A stretch of 64,000 bases of DNA from the NCBI GenBank assembly GCA_029582155.1, contig CM055903.1, positions 42,919,769 to 42,983,768 on the forward strand. Reading direction: 5' to 3'. Position 1 is the stretch's first letter. Every line of letters begins with the position of its first letter. This document shows, one piece after another, positions 44,344 through 55,800 of this stretch. Origin of the DNA: Panopea generosa. Taxonomy: Eukaryota; Mollusca; Bivalvia; Adapedonta; Hiatellidae. The notes under the pieces were generated by a model. It was not told where the DNA came from. It ran no database searches and saw only the letters and a program-made list of their open reading frames with translations. The position numbers and the translations under genes were made by a program.

Positions 44344-46672
44344 TTGTAATAATTATTATTACATATTCTTCCTCCACCAGTAAAACTGGATATGCTATAT
44401 ATAACCTGAAATGTGTTGAAAATGGAATTATACACTCTCTCCATCCCATTTTTTTTTCTCTTCTCAATCAATTATATATCTTAGATCAAAGTTTAAAACT
44501 GTTAAAACTAGCAGAATCAAATTGATTAATTTGTGATGAATGCAAGCATTTTAACTTTTTTTATGTAAAGTTCTTTATTGTAAAAATATTTCCGATTGCC
44601 AATCACTAGTAAAAACTAGTTATTTTTTATTTATTCTTCAACCATTTGAGCTGTGACATATTCATTTATAAATACTTGGATATACTTATATAAAAGAGTC
44701 TTGTTGGTTTTTGAGAAGAAGATTTTTAAATCCAAATGGTTTGATATATCAAAACGTGACAAAATTAATGTTATAATCCGCTTTCTAAAAATTGACAACA
44801 TTCTATTACTACTCTATGGCATTCACATCATCATTCTGACTATTTCTAAAATGAAACCATTTCTACTATGTAAAAACCTGTATAATGGATCAAATTGGAA
44901 TCAAAATGATACCAAGCAACTCATTTAACATCACAAAATATGTTGCAATTTTAAGCGGGAAATCTATTAAGAGAAATCTATTAAGTCTAACCGAAGCGTG
45001 TAGTCAAGATTAGGAAACCCTTATTAAATATATTATTTTTAAATGTTTAAATAGACATACAGGTTCATTGAGTATATATATATTGGTAAAACATGTTTTA
45101 AGCCAATTTTAAAAAAAACAAAACAATCCTAATATATTCCATCTAAAGTGCAGTAATGTTGTCAAAATTAAAACCAAATTCTTTCTGTATTTTTGCCATG
45201 TAATAATTTTTTTGTCCTTGGTCAAATTTTCTTTTTCCAACTGCCTGTAATCAGGACTTCTTTGTCTTTTTCCTGAAATTCAAGAAAAAAATCATTGCAA
45301 CGTACAAACCGTCTTATTTTTGTATATTTTATGTTGGTTTGATACTTATTTTTTTTTAATTAGATTGCAAGACAAGCCCAGAGCTTGACTGAATTTTTTG
45401 TTTGTTTTGTTTTCTGAGAATAACTAGTAATATAGATTGTTTATCGAGAGATCATCCAATATGTGGAGTAATTCATGCCATTATTCAATGCAGTATTTTA
45501 TTGTCTACATTTAAAGGACATGTGGAAATATATTTTACTTATTATCATATATCAGTTTATGCTTTGCACATGTTTATTGTTAAAGTTTTAATTTAACAAA
45601 TACTAATACACTATTTTTTATGTTATTATGTTCTTCTCTCACTGCTGATTTTTAAATGATGGTCTGTTAGCCCTGGATGGCATAACATTTGAGCTTAATA
45701 TTCTCCTCCGTGGTCTAAGGCGCTGTCTCAAGATCACTTGCCTCTCACCACTAAGGTCGTAGGTTTGAGTCCTCTCTTGCTCCAAAAACTTTATGGGAGA
45801 AAGTTTTCAGTTACTTGCGGAAGGATGATGATTCTATTCAGTCCGACTCCAACAGTAAGGGAAATTGTCTTTGTTATTTATTATACTACCATAAATAAAT
45901 GCATACAATGATATATTATAAATAAACATTTTTAACAAAACCAAAATATGAATCATGGATTCAACAATAACAAGTGTACAGAGACCGAAATTGGACATAC
46001 ATACATTTCTATTTATAGAATTAATATAGCCAATGGCCTTTCGTTTTAAAATAAGATCTAGATCTAGCCAAGGACGATTGTTTAACATGTGTAAATGTTC
46101 TGATATCATAGTAATACAGTTTAATTGTCGATCACGTGGTTTCAACAATTGACACACCATTTTTGTCATTGCCAAGTTTAACAGCTGACAAAATATGTAA
46201 ACAATAAAGTTGACGGGTTTCAACTTTTAACTATTATTTTATAGAGTGAGTGCGCGATCGATCAAACTAGACACAGTCTACTCATTATGTTGTTGACGGG
46301 TTTTAAAATACAGCTCGCATTTTGCGAGTGGCGAGTGCTTAAATTCGAGCTCTGGTCAATGAATGACTGACAATAATTTGTCTACTTACTGCTATTTTTT
46401 TTAACAATGTTTTCTGCACATGTATCTTCGTTTGCTGAAGCTGTAATTATAAATAAACTTATTTTAAAACAAGTATTGGATGTTGTAGAACACCAATTAA
46501 TTTACATCATTCTTCAACTATCAGGTGTAATGGTGTCATTTAAAGGCTAAATTATGCATCAGCAATGGGTTTAACAATGAACTGTCCATCACAAAAATAC
46601 TAAAATTATAGTTTTCTATTATTAAGTACATGTAGAACCACTATAGAATTTACACATGGCAATAAAACATAC
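44344..46672. other. interior of the Harbinger element between its two genes
   Basis: AT-rich DNA holding the 3' ends of the two convergent genes. A SINE tail (about 45640-45690, TCTCACTGCTGATTT, GGATGGCATAA) and the family B SINE at 45700 are inserted here. The last exon of the minus-strand Myb/SANT-like gene should lie here but was not identified. Confidence 0.45.
45700..45832 (+). mobile_element. SINE family B, plus strand
   Basis: CTCCGTGGTCTAAGGCGCTG, TCTCAAGATCACTTGCCTC, GTAGGTTTGAGTCCTCTC, then AAAACTTTATGGGAGAAAG and CGGAAGGATGATGATTCTA. The body matches 58378-58510. It is joined directly to a family A tail on its left, giving a chimera of two SINEs. Confidence 0.75.
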
Positions 46673-46714
46673 CGTTAGAATCATGAAATCCGAGGACTGC
46701 AGGCATGTCTTCAT
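46673..46714 (-). CDS. Harbinger Myb/SANT-like gene, exon 4
   Basis: A 42-nt exon (acceptor GTTATTCCAG, donor G|GTATGT) reading DEDMPAVLGFHDSN. It continues in phase 1 from the exon ending at 47307. Short, but phase and both splice sites agree. The following exon was not found. Confidence 0.6.
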
Positions 46715-47064
46715 CTGGAATAACAAACCAGATAAATTGTCATTCCAAGTCCAACTTAGTGTATATATTTATCATAGAATTATTATGTGCAGTTTCAATT
46801 ACAGTTTGATGTCTTGTGGTTTAGAATTTATTGTATCTTGAACATATTTCAATTTTTAATATGTTTTTAGTTAAGCTGGTAGATACCATTGTTTCTTGGA
46901 ATCTTCTTCAAACCTACTATCTTGATCATGTTGGATTTATGTATAAAAAAGAATATAAATACACACAGAACTACATTTACAAATAGTTTTTCTTTCTTTC
47001 CTACAAGATTCCAAATATGAAAGCACTTTCATATTGTATTTATTTTTAATATGTATATAAACTA

Positions 47065-47215
47065 GACTTTCCACTGTGACTGAGTGGTATAAAGCGACTC
47101 TGGTGAGGATATAGGTTTGAGTGTGAGAAAAATTGCCAGCTACTTGCAGAAGGAAGGTGGTTCTAGACAGATTCATTCATAGGCCTCTCACCACCAATAA
47201 AACTGGATATACCAT
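47065..47215 (+). mobile_element. SINE-like fragment related to family B
   Basis: TTCCACTGTGACTGAGTGGT, ATAGGTTTGAGTGTGAG, CAGCTACTTGCAGAAGGAAG, GTGGTTCTAGACAG. It shares the TACTTGCGGAAGGATGATG-like body with 45700 and 58378, with a degraded head. It ends in ACCACCAATAAAACTGGATA, a block also seen near 44370. Confidence 0.5.
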
Positions 47216-47306
47216 ATATTTAAATTAATGATTACAAAATAGGAATTTGTAGGAAATTAATGAATTGGATTATAAATGTGTCTACTGAATAAGTGACTAT
47301 AATTAC

Positions 47307-47453
47307 CCATTGTGTCAAGTCCAAGCTGTATACCAGTCATTTGAGGCCTATCGCCCATGCCATCAATCACTAGTTGTTGGCATGGTGTAGGGTCTGGTAG
47401 TTTTGGGCCACCCCCCGTCTTTGGCTTCTTGAATCCATCTATCTTTTCTTTGG
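47307..47453 (-). CDS. Harbinger Myb/SANT-like gene, exon 3
   Basis: Acceptor AATGTATTACAG, donor ATGG|GTAATT, 147 nt. Reads KEKIDGFKKPKTGGGPKLPD, PTPCQQLVIDGM, RPQMTGIQLGLDTM. The T-G-G-G-P-x-x-P block followed by a G-I-x-x-G-x-D-T-like motif is typical of the accessory Myb/SANT-like proteins paired with Harbinger transposases. Phase 1 in, 1 out. Confidence 0.75.
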
Positions 47454-48009
47454 CTGTAATACATTTTGATTGTAAATTTGACAATTAAAGTGGACTTGAG
47501 TTGAGCATAAACTTTTCTTAAAACAGCATACACTCTGTATTGCGAATTCTTCAACATCTCTGGAATGTATCATAAATACAATCTTTATTATGAAAACTAC
47601 ACTGAAGCAATCACAACTTTGTCATTAACTTTGGTCGTCCTTAAAAAAAAGTTTGCTGTCCAACTTACTCAGGATTGCAGCTATCCAAACTTTTTTATTG
47701 ACTTTCAAAGCACAATTTCTATCCATTTTTCTTTAAAATGACTGCAAAATCACAATTTGTCCAAAAAAATTTACCTACCTACCTACACACATGAAAAATA
47801 CTGAGCTGGAGCACAGCAATAAATTATTTTTTTAAGAATGGCCTAAGATGAAAGTTAAAATGGATCTAAATACTGTAAACATTTAATTATGAAAGTAAAC
47901 TTCACATTATTTTTCTATGTATGTGTCACCCACATGAACATAACCTTTAACAACTAATTACAAATATAGCAGTGTGTACATAGCCAGTAAGGAGATATAA
48001 GTATATTTA

Positions 48010-48092
48010 GAAGTCCAGCCAGCCCGGTCATAAGAGCATTCAGCCTGTCGTTGAAAGGCCATGCGTTCGAGTCCCAGACTGGCTGCTTATTT
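48010..48092 (+). mobile_element. tRNA-like fragment
   Basis: CAGCCCGGTCATAAGAGCAT, GTCGTTGAAAGGCCATGCG, TTCGAGTCCCAGACTGGCTG. It has an A/B-box order and a weak stem-like pairing (CCAGCCAG with CTGGCTG), but an odd anticodon arm. More likely a SINE head than a tRNA gene. Confidence 0.45.
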
Positions 48093-48252
48093 TTCTTGTC
48101 TTGTTACATGTGAGAGGTGAATTGGTGTCATAAGAGATATAGACAGCCTGGTCCATCAACAATTGGGCTAACATATTTCATTTAAGCTGGATTAGACTTA
48201 AAAACATTAATTGACAGCACTACCGTATTATATATTTCAATATTAAACTTAC

Positions 48253-48317
48253 CTCTCTGTTTGATATTATCAAATTGCTTTTTGCATTGATCTGCTGTCC
48301 TGGGCTGGACTGACACA
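48253..48317 (-). CDS. Harbinger Myb/SANT-like gene, exon 2
   Basis: A 65-nt exon (acceptor TTCTCTTCAAG, donor G|GTAAGT) reading VSVQPRTADQCKKQFDNIKQ. R-T-A-D-Q-C-K-K-x-x-x-N-I-K is the third-helix region of the Myb/SANT-like fold. Phase 2 in from 49202, phase 1 out to 47453. Confidence 0.8.
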
Positions 48318-49201
48318 CTTGAAGAGAAATACATACATTTGTCAATTAAATCAATGCTTATAGATCTAATAGTGTTTTTTTAAATACATGATACTAGCTT
48401 TCTCCAGTTACAGATGCTGTTCCCATAAAAACTTAAGACAAAATATGCATGGGCATTCCCTTCTATGCAAGATAACAGACAAAGGCTTGTTACTACCCCA
48501 ACACCACTAAGTGAAGCAATTAATTACAGAAGCATTTTACATGAAAACTGAATGATTACAGGACACAAACACAATGAATTTACATGTTGGTGTTTTGATT
48601 ACACCTCCTCCCATTTTATTATAATAACTAATGCTATTTCTATTATATACATGTAACTACATATTTTTAAAGAATATTAACATCTATTTATACATATCAA
48701 AACGATGCAACACATTTTTTTTGAGCCGACAGTAACATGCAGGTTAATAATTTCTATAAATATTAATACTTGTCAAAAACGAGAGCTTATTTCTCTCGTT
48801 AGTAAAATAAAGCACTTCTCATTGCGATAGGACCATTTTAACTACTTTCAATATATTGTATAGATGCGGTGCTCCAGTGTTAAGCATACTTGTTCAAAGG
48901 TTCCCTTGTAATATTTTCACAACCCCCCACCCTCCATATATACTGCCTACCAGGAGTTTGGTTCTAAAGTAACATACAAATACACAAAAAGCTTGATATA
49001 TCATGTACAGGTGCAAATAAAGTGACATCGGTCACCAATAAAAAAAAACAACTTTAAAAGTTCGGTTTACAGCGAGGCTGTTGTAAATGTGTACATTTAG
49101 TACACAATTATGGATGTTAAATAAAATCAGATTGCAAATGCAAAACCATTTTATCATATAATAAAAACAGCACTGATAGATTTTGGTTTCCTTTAACTTA
49201 C

Positions 49202-49554
49202 GCATTCACGCAAGACACCACCTCCTGCCAGCTTTCTATTTTGTCGCGGGATGAAATCCCAACACCAAAGCCACCCACCCCCTTCAATTTGCCAAAGAGT
49301 GTGGCTTCCCTCGCTAAAACAGCCTCGGTCAGGACGATCTTTTCGTTCTCGACCCAGTTTGTGGAGCGAGGCCTTTTCTCGGACTGTGCGACATGTTGAT
49401 TAACAAAAAAAACACCACCAAACGACAATTTTACAGTGAAACTTACCGGGAATTCGCGCGAGCTGTCAACAAAACATCGACTTTCGTACCTCCGCGTTGA
49501 AAACTTCGCGTTTAGGCCGCTTGTGATTTTAATAACAAATCTTAAATATTTCAC
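49202..49554 (-). CDS. Harbinger Myb/SANT-like gene, exon 1
   Basis: The minus strand reads EKRPRSTNWVENEKIVLTEA, VLAREATLFGKLKGVGG and SSRDKIESWQEVVSCVNA, ending at GC|GTAAGT. This is the first two-thirds of a Myb/SANT-like DNA-binding domain; such proteins bind transposon ends and help bring the Harbinger transposase to them. The ATG at 49554 gives a 55-residue leader with no motif, so the true start may be later or in an upstream exon. No disabling change is seen in any of its four exons, unlike the transposase. It runs convergently with the transposase from just inside the right terminal repeat. Confidence 0.75.
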
Positions 49555-49667
49555 TCAGTTGAGGATCCTCAAATCCGAGTTGAGAAATTTCGTGAAACAG
49601 AAAACTTGAGCAATCTCAGTTGAGTGGAACTTTGAGTTTGAGGAAATACTCAACTTAAGAAGTTTTT

Positions 49668-49860
49668 ATATACAAAGTTTGAAGCAGTTAAACGTCTCAT
49701 ATTAGGCATACATAACACTGATCGTCGATCAGACATTCCTGTAGAAAAGCTAGTGGCATCATTAGAAAAGTACATTATCTATTTTAAAGGCAGAGTTAAA
49801 CATCATGGGTTTAGTGTTTTACAAAACAATCCAAAAAGAATTTTGTTTGAGATAACATGA
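49668..49860 (+). pseudogene. decayed plexin sema exon, right half
   Basis: Resumes where 38562 stopped: VKRLILGIHNTDRRSDIPVE, KLVASLEKYIIYFKGRVKHH, then NPKRILFEIT and TGA. It matches the intact exon (HKRLILGIHKTDG, EKQVASLDDYTIYVKGGFQH, at about 51681-51845). Similarity ends at the TGA. With the left half it makes one stretch of about 115 codons interrupted only by the transposon. Confidence 0.85.
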
Positions 49861-51103
49861 CTTTTGCCCGATGTAAACAACAATTCCTGCTCTTTTCAAT
49901 AAAACGCTTTAAATCATGGGTGCTTGAGCTTGCACACTTGCTTATGTATTAAAGTTTAATCGAACAAAGTTTGTTCCAATTATGACCCTACAGTCATATT
50001 TTACCACATTGTGTGGTTCCCTCTTTCACAAATATAGGGAAATATATAGGGATCTTTAAAGGCAAAGTCCTCAACCAAGCTGGCTCAAATCATGATCTTT
50101 GGGACATAAATGACCCTGCTTCAACGTTGGCTCCCCGCCACGCCCACCTCAAACAATAACTTAACATTTTTATTCTCCTGAAACTGCTTTATTTTTTTAT
50201 TTTTTTTCCCCCTATGAAATAAAGTTTTCCCATACATATTTTGTTGAAATCATGAGCTGGAATCATATTTGGCCCCACTCGTGGATATCAAACATTAATC
50301 GTTATTGAGACATCTCTTTAAAAGTATACATACAACAGTATGGGTCCTACTCAGTTGAAGGTTCTTGATCGTTTTATCACTATGATACCAGTATTTATGA
50401 TTTGATAAAGTCATGTACATAAAATTGGATCCAACTGTTTATTTGTTCTCATCTTGTTATAATTCAGTGAGCTATATGCTCTTGATTTGTAAAAGAAATA
50501 TAGAATTTATAAAATGATGGTCTCCTTGTTCAGTTTAGCGTCTTAGTCCCATTTGGGCCCCTTGTTACAAAACATCTCTGCAACTACAAATGCCAGAGGT
50601 TTAACATTTTATATAAATTAAGACCCAGTGTCCTCTACCAATCACGATCATGATAATGGAGTCATTATTTGGCTCCACTCCAGGGTATCAAACTTTTAAA
50701 AACAGCGAAACTACAATTACCATGATGACTTGGACCATGCTTAAATTTTGTGATGATTCATTCAAGGGTTTCACGGAAATTATTCATTCTTTGAATACTG
50801 TATGGCTGCAGTTGCTTTAAAAAAAATCATAATCGACTTTAATATAAAACAGTTATCTTTTTTATTTGATGCTTTTATATTAATTTGAAATAATGCTCGT
50901 TTTCATCCGTTTTTCTGTGTTTCTCTGTGTTTTTCATTTACCAGTTTTGGCAAATTACTACGGAGCACTGTGAATACTTCCATTAAAGTTTCATTTATCT
51001 AAATGTGAGCCAATGCAATTGTAATCAATCGTGCTATAAACATTCAGCATTAAACTTAAAGGGATGTCTTCATAATTTGGTGAATGTTTTTTTTTATTTT
51101 CAG
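49861..51103. other. region upstream of the plexin coding exon
   Basis: AT-rich DNA between the sema pseudo-exon and the splice acceptor at 51101-51103. It should include intron and perhaps 5' untranslated sequence of the plexin gene. No promoter element or upstream exon could be supported. Confidence 0.4.
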
Positions 51104-51118
51104 GAGACATTACATGAA

Positions 51119-52210
51119 ATGGGGCATTTCCAATTGATCTGTTGCATTATTGTAGTTCTGTTAGTGATACACCTAGTTTTAGCAGAACAGAAAGTAATCA
51201 GTGTTCAAACATTTTTCAATGATCCCCTGACCAAAATACAGTTTTATAATAAAACCATATATGTGGCTGGCCTTGGACGACTCCACAAACTCGATGAAGA
51301 TTTGAAGATTTTGAATAGCACAGGGACATGTGTGGACAAAACAGTTGTCTGTGATAATGTTAACCAGATTATGTTGGTGAATGAAGACAGAGAGGAACTG
51401 ATTCTCTGTGGTACAGGGAATGATGGGAAATGTGAAATAAGGAGTCTAGATGATATCAGTATTCTGACACGTGCAGGTTCAGACACATGGAAAGTTTCTA
51501 CTGATGAGAAAAGACCACCACATGCTTTTATCATGCCTGACGGGAACATGATGATTGGAGTAACATTTGGATCAGGACTAGAAGAAGTTAGTTCTATTGC
51601 TGTACAATCATATGCAGCAATATCATATGACTATCTCATAAGTACCAGGTCTTTGTTAGATACAAACTCAGACGTACATAAACGTCTAATATTAGGCATA
51701 CATAAAACTGATGGTATAGCGAACATTCCTGCAGAAAAGCAAGTGGCATCATTAGATGATTACACGATATATGTCAAGGGCGGATTTCAACATAATGGAT
51801 TTAGTTATTTTACAACAAATCAAAAGAATTTTGTTGGAGATAACATGTATGTTTCAAAACTGTTAAGGATTTGCCAAAATGATACAAGTACTAACTACAA
51901 CTCCTATGCAGATATAAATATTATCTGTCAGAAGGATGGGGTTGTGTACAATCTGATTCAACATGTAGTTATTGTGGACCAACCTGATAACAAGGGTACA
52001 CTGTTTATAGCATCATTCAGTGTTGGAGATGACCCAGAATCCACGCCTGGAGACAGTGCCATATGTGTTACTAAACTTGCTGACTTGGATAAAGCAATAA
52101 TGGCGGCAAAGAAAGAATTTATTGTATGCCCAAAGTCAAATAGATCCAGCATTGAAAGATACCTACCTGATGAACTTCCTTATAGCGGAGGATGTTTTGC
52201 TAATGGATTA
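51119..52210 (+). CDS. plexin, first coding exon: signal peptide and most of the sema domain
   Basis: The exon starts at 51104 after a TTTTATTTTCAG acceptor. I choose the ATG at 51119 because it gives a clear signal peptide, MGHFQLICCIIVVLLVIHLV then LAEQK; the frame upstream of 51104 is intron. The next 340 residues match a plexin sema domain: IYVAGLGRLHKLDEDL (blade 1), CVDKTVVCDNVNQIML, ELILCGTGNDGKCEIRSL, then ISYDYLISTR and YNLIQHVVIVDQP. Plexins are semaphorin receptors acting in axon guidance and cell adhesion; the sema propeller binds ligand. The exon ends in phase 0 at GGATTA|GTAAGT. Six exons yield about 589 residues before the window ends, so the transmembrane and RasGAP parts lie beyond it. 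Subclass not assigned. Confidence 0.88.
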
Positions 52211-52895
52211 GTAAGTATTTAAAAGGATCGATTTAACATAAACTAAGAGGTTTTTGATCTTTTCCATACATATTTTGTTATCTATATAAACTAAATACAT
52301 ACTATGCATAAAATATATATTTTTTTTTATAAACTATACTTTTTGGGCCATTGTTAACAATGCATTCAGTGGTATAGATCTATCTAGTAGCACTTTACAT
52401 ATTAGAACATATTTCCGGAAATCATATAAAAAACCCATCCGACATCTTAATTAGAAAAGTAGTTCGTTGCTAAATTCTCTTTACTATTTAAATTAATGGC
52501 ATTCAGAACACTGACATTCACTAAATGAAATACCCTATACCAAAGTGGCATGAGAATGATGATGATAACATAATAGTTCATCGCATAAGGCACAGATAAG
52601 ATAAGGTACTTCAAACTGATTTCCATTTTAATGGGTTACTGGAACAGAAACAGATTTAAGAAGCATTAATTGACTAAAAGACATTTCATACATTTTGTGA
52701 TGTTCCTCCTTTATGAAATAATTGTTTTATACTTATTTTATGTAAAAGCTATATTTACTTTCATAGTTATATTGTGTCGAACGTTGGGATGGGAATGCAG
52801 TTGATAGAGTGTTGGTTGTGGGTTCGATCCCAACTCGACCCAATGGTATCTCAAAATCGCTTTGCCCTCTTCGTAATCGAGATAAAATAAATTAC
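52211..52895 (+). other. plexin intron 1, 5' part
   Basis: AT-rich intron DNA. A tRNA-like SINE fragment lies at 52775-52860 (GGAATGCAGTTGATAGAGTG, GTGGGTTCGATCCCAAC). Confidence 0.5.
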
Positions 52896-52898
52896 ATG

Positions 52899-55800
52899 TA
52901 CAGACCCTAAACCGCTCAAGTACCCCATAATTGCACTCCGTTTGCGCTCAGTTTGCACTCCGTTCGCGCTCCGTTCGCGCTTTGTTCGCGCTCCGTTCGC
53001 GCTCCGTTTGCGTGCACTCGATTAAACGCGGTTAATTTAATGCACTCACAAACGCAAGTATTCGCTCACGAGCGCTGTATAGCTAAGTGCTGTATTTAAT
53101 ACTCCTCTTAGCGTTCGCTTCGTTCAGCGTTCACTCAACGTTCAGTTCGCTCAGTTCGGTTTCCGGCCCATAGCCAACCGCAACATCTCAACTCTTTAAA
53201 CTGATTCTATATTGACTTTTTAATTTAATCTGTTCCAATGGAGCAATTAAATGTATCCATGGGATTTTAGTCAAGGTAAATTAATTCATAATCCGATTGT
53301 TTGTCTACAGATTATGTCACCCGCTGGGCGATAGGTTGAACAAGTATCGATAGTAGGCATGTTAAACGGAAGTGTCTATGTTTTGATATGTGATCAGTGG
53401 TCTTGGTGATCAAAGAATATCGCACGTTATACCGGCTTCTGTTATCCAGACACCAACGTTTGTTTGCGTCAGTATCTTCTTTGATATACCGTAAGCTGTT
53501 TGTTACAGGAAATCAATAAAGTTTGTCCACAAAATTTACATATACATCATCAACATAAACTAAATAAATTGTTATTTATAATTAAATTTAATTAATAATT
53601 CCATACTGTTGATACCTCATTGGCCTTATGATAATCCATAAATCTGCTCAGTGTAAGCAGTGACTTAACAACATGTGGATATATCACTGGTTTTGTTAAT
53701 GTTCAAACTAAAATAAGCTTTATAATCAATAATATGCACTGCATGGGTGATGAAAAATTTATTATAATCTGTGCAATGCAATTCGACATTATAATCAATG
53801 ATTTTTGAAAAATAATAATCTTGTAGTGTTTTTTCTCGATTTGGGTCCAAATGTGGCTTCACTAAACTTAGAAAAAGATATTCTGATATTTTAAGTTTTT
53901 TATAATTATTTTCGTTATCATTATGTATATAAATATACTTGCAATAAACTTTTTTCAGTGGGTTTCTCAAATTATTCTTTTACTGATAGTATGCTTTATG
54001 TTAATATATTATTTAAAATGACAAACTATATTTAACTTGTTTGAAACTACACCCACTGTGCTATACCACTAATTATATGACACGCAGCAACACACCCGTG
54101 GTGTTAATTACGTTATGTCACATGCCAGTGAGAGCCGTGTCAATTAGGTTATATGCTAAAGCGGTGACTTATCGGTCTATTGACCACGGAAGATATGTAT
54201 GATTTCATTTTGATTGTAATTCGTGCCAGATGGATGAATTTTAATTGAGCCAACATTATGTGATTGAAAAGAAAAAAATAAGAAAGAAAAACTGCCAGCC
54301 AATTAACAACAAATAAAAATTTTATTTAAGATATTGGTTATTCGAAGTTTCAGAACGCTTTAGTATGTAAATATCATGATGTTAATATCATTAAATTAAC
54401 GAACCGAAAACCCCACGCCAGCTCTGAGTGAATGGTAGAAAGTGTGACATACACGTATAAAGGGATGTGTATTCAGGGCTGTCATTTTACCACAGCTGCC
54501 ATAGCGATTTCGTATAAAAACAGATCAGAATTGTTAATTTACAAAATAAAACAATCCTACAATTTTAAAACTAATAAAAATTAAAGACATGTGTTTAAAT
54601 AATTCCTTGTAAAAATGTAGTATTTTATTTGTATTATTTTTTACTTTCATTATTTGTTTTATTTTTTTTGAAATATTATTATCATTGGAGCTATTATTAT
54701 AATATACATATTGACTTATTGATTTGTTTACAGCTTTTATATTGGATACGTGCGTATGTGCATCTGGTCAGTCGTTCACAATTAATATAACAATTAAATT
54801 ACTATAATGAAGGCAGAGTTGCATGGCAATCATCAAAACAGATACGCATGATGAGAACCACATGTGTGTCAATAAATAGTTTATTGGTGATTTATCGGTC
54901 CATTGATCACAACGAACCCTGCCGGTGTGTAATTTTCATTTTGATTATTATTTGTGCAAGATGAATGAATCTTTATTTAACCCGCGGCATGTGATTGGAT
55001 AAGAAATATATAGTCAAAATCAATACTTAAATATGCAGATTTTTTATAATTTTATTATTATCATCATTATTATTAATATCTATTGTATATTTTATTATTA
55101 TTTATTACTATTATTACTAATATTATTGTTATTATTGCTATATTACTTTATTATTATATTATTATATTATCATATTATTATTATCTGAGTATTTTTTCTT
55201 CTTTATTATTATTATTATTATTATTGTTGTCATTTCTTACTTGTTGCCCCTTTCACAACTTTTATAGTGGCTTAATTGTTACGTGCTTACATGCACGTGA
55301 TCAGGCGTATCGATTTTGTAGGAAAGCCGGAAAACAATATATTTACTTTTTTATAGGCAGTGAATACATGTTCTTTTTTGTTTATTTAAACCTTCCTCAT
55401 GATCAAAAGCTGTTCTTTAGTCAATATAAAATCACAACCTCGAAAAGGTCACCTAGAAATTTACGTTTGCTAGTTTTTATTTCCTATGTCTAATGTGTTA
55501 TTTCGGTCTTTCTTGTTAATTTGGCATACATACATTTATTTTACATTAATTTAATTTAGCTTGATTGTCAAGTAAGCTCGGAGCTTATGCATATCTTTCT
55601 CCAGTGCATTCCCTTATTAGATCTGGTACTGAATTGTGTTTCGAGAGGTCGGGTAAAGCCTGGGTCAAACTCGCGACCTCTGCCGTCTGAAGCCAGCACC
55701 CTATCCGCTGTACTACTGACCCATTTTATATTTTAGAATACAATTAATTTATTATTATTATTTTAATGAGATGTGCACGAGTATTATGTTTCCACTTTAA

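Larger units (their letters stand above)
38561..49670 (+). mobile_element. PIF/Harbinger DNA transposon, 11 kb
   Basis: The left end is GGCCCCGGTTTCACTAAACT then TCTTAAG. The minus-strand right end shares AACTTCTTAAGT and more than 100 bp of related subterminal DNA rich in CTCAA (CTCAAACTCAAA, TTTCACGAAA, GAAATTTCTCAACTC). The outermost 14 or so bases are missing on the right, so no TSD could be checked. It carries the two genes expected of the superfamily, transposase (+) and Myb/SANT-like protein (-), placed convergently. At 11 kb it is long for a Harbinger element; the excess is introns filled with SINEs and a 40-bp satellite. It interrupts a decayed sema exon. Confidence 0.88.

Noticed and set aside
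45834-46223. 129-residue minus-strand frame as the last exon of the Myb/SANT-like gene
   Set aside because: No conserved motif and no phase-compatible acceptor identified.
51005-51118. Plexin start at the upstream ATG (51005)
   Set aside because: This segment lies before a strong splice acceptor (51101-51103); the ATG at 51119 gives a proper signal peptide.
55083-55493. 136-residue frame rich in Leu, Ile and Tyr, resembling membrane helices
   Set aside because: Encoded largely by TTA/TTAT simple repeats inside the terminal-inverted-repeat element; the hydrophobicity reflects AT composition.
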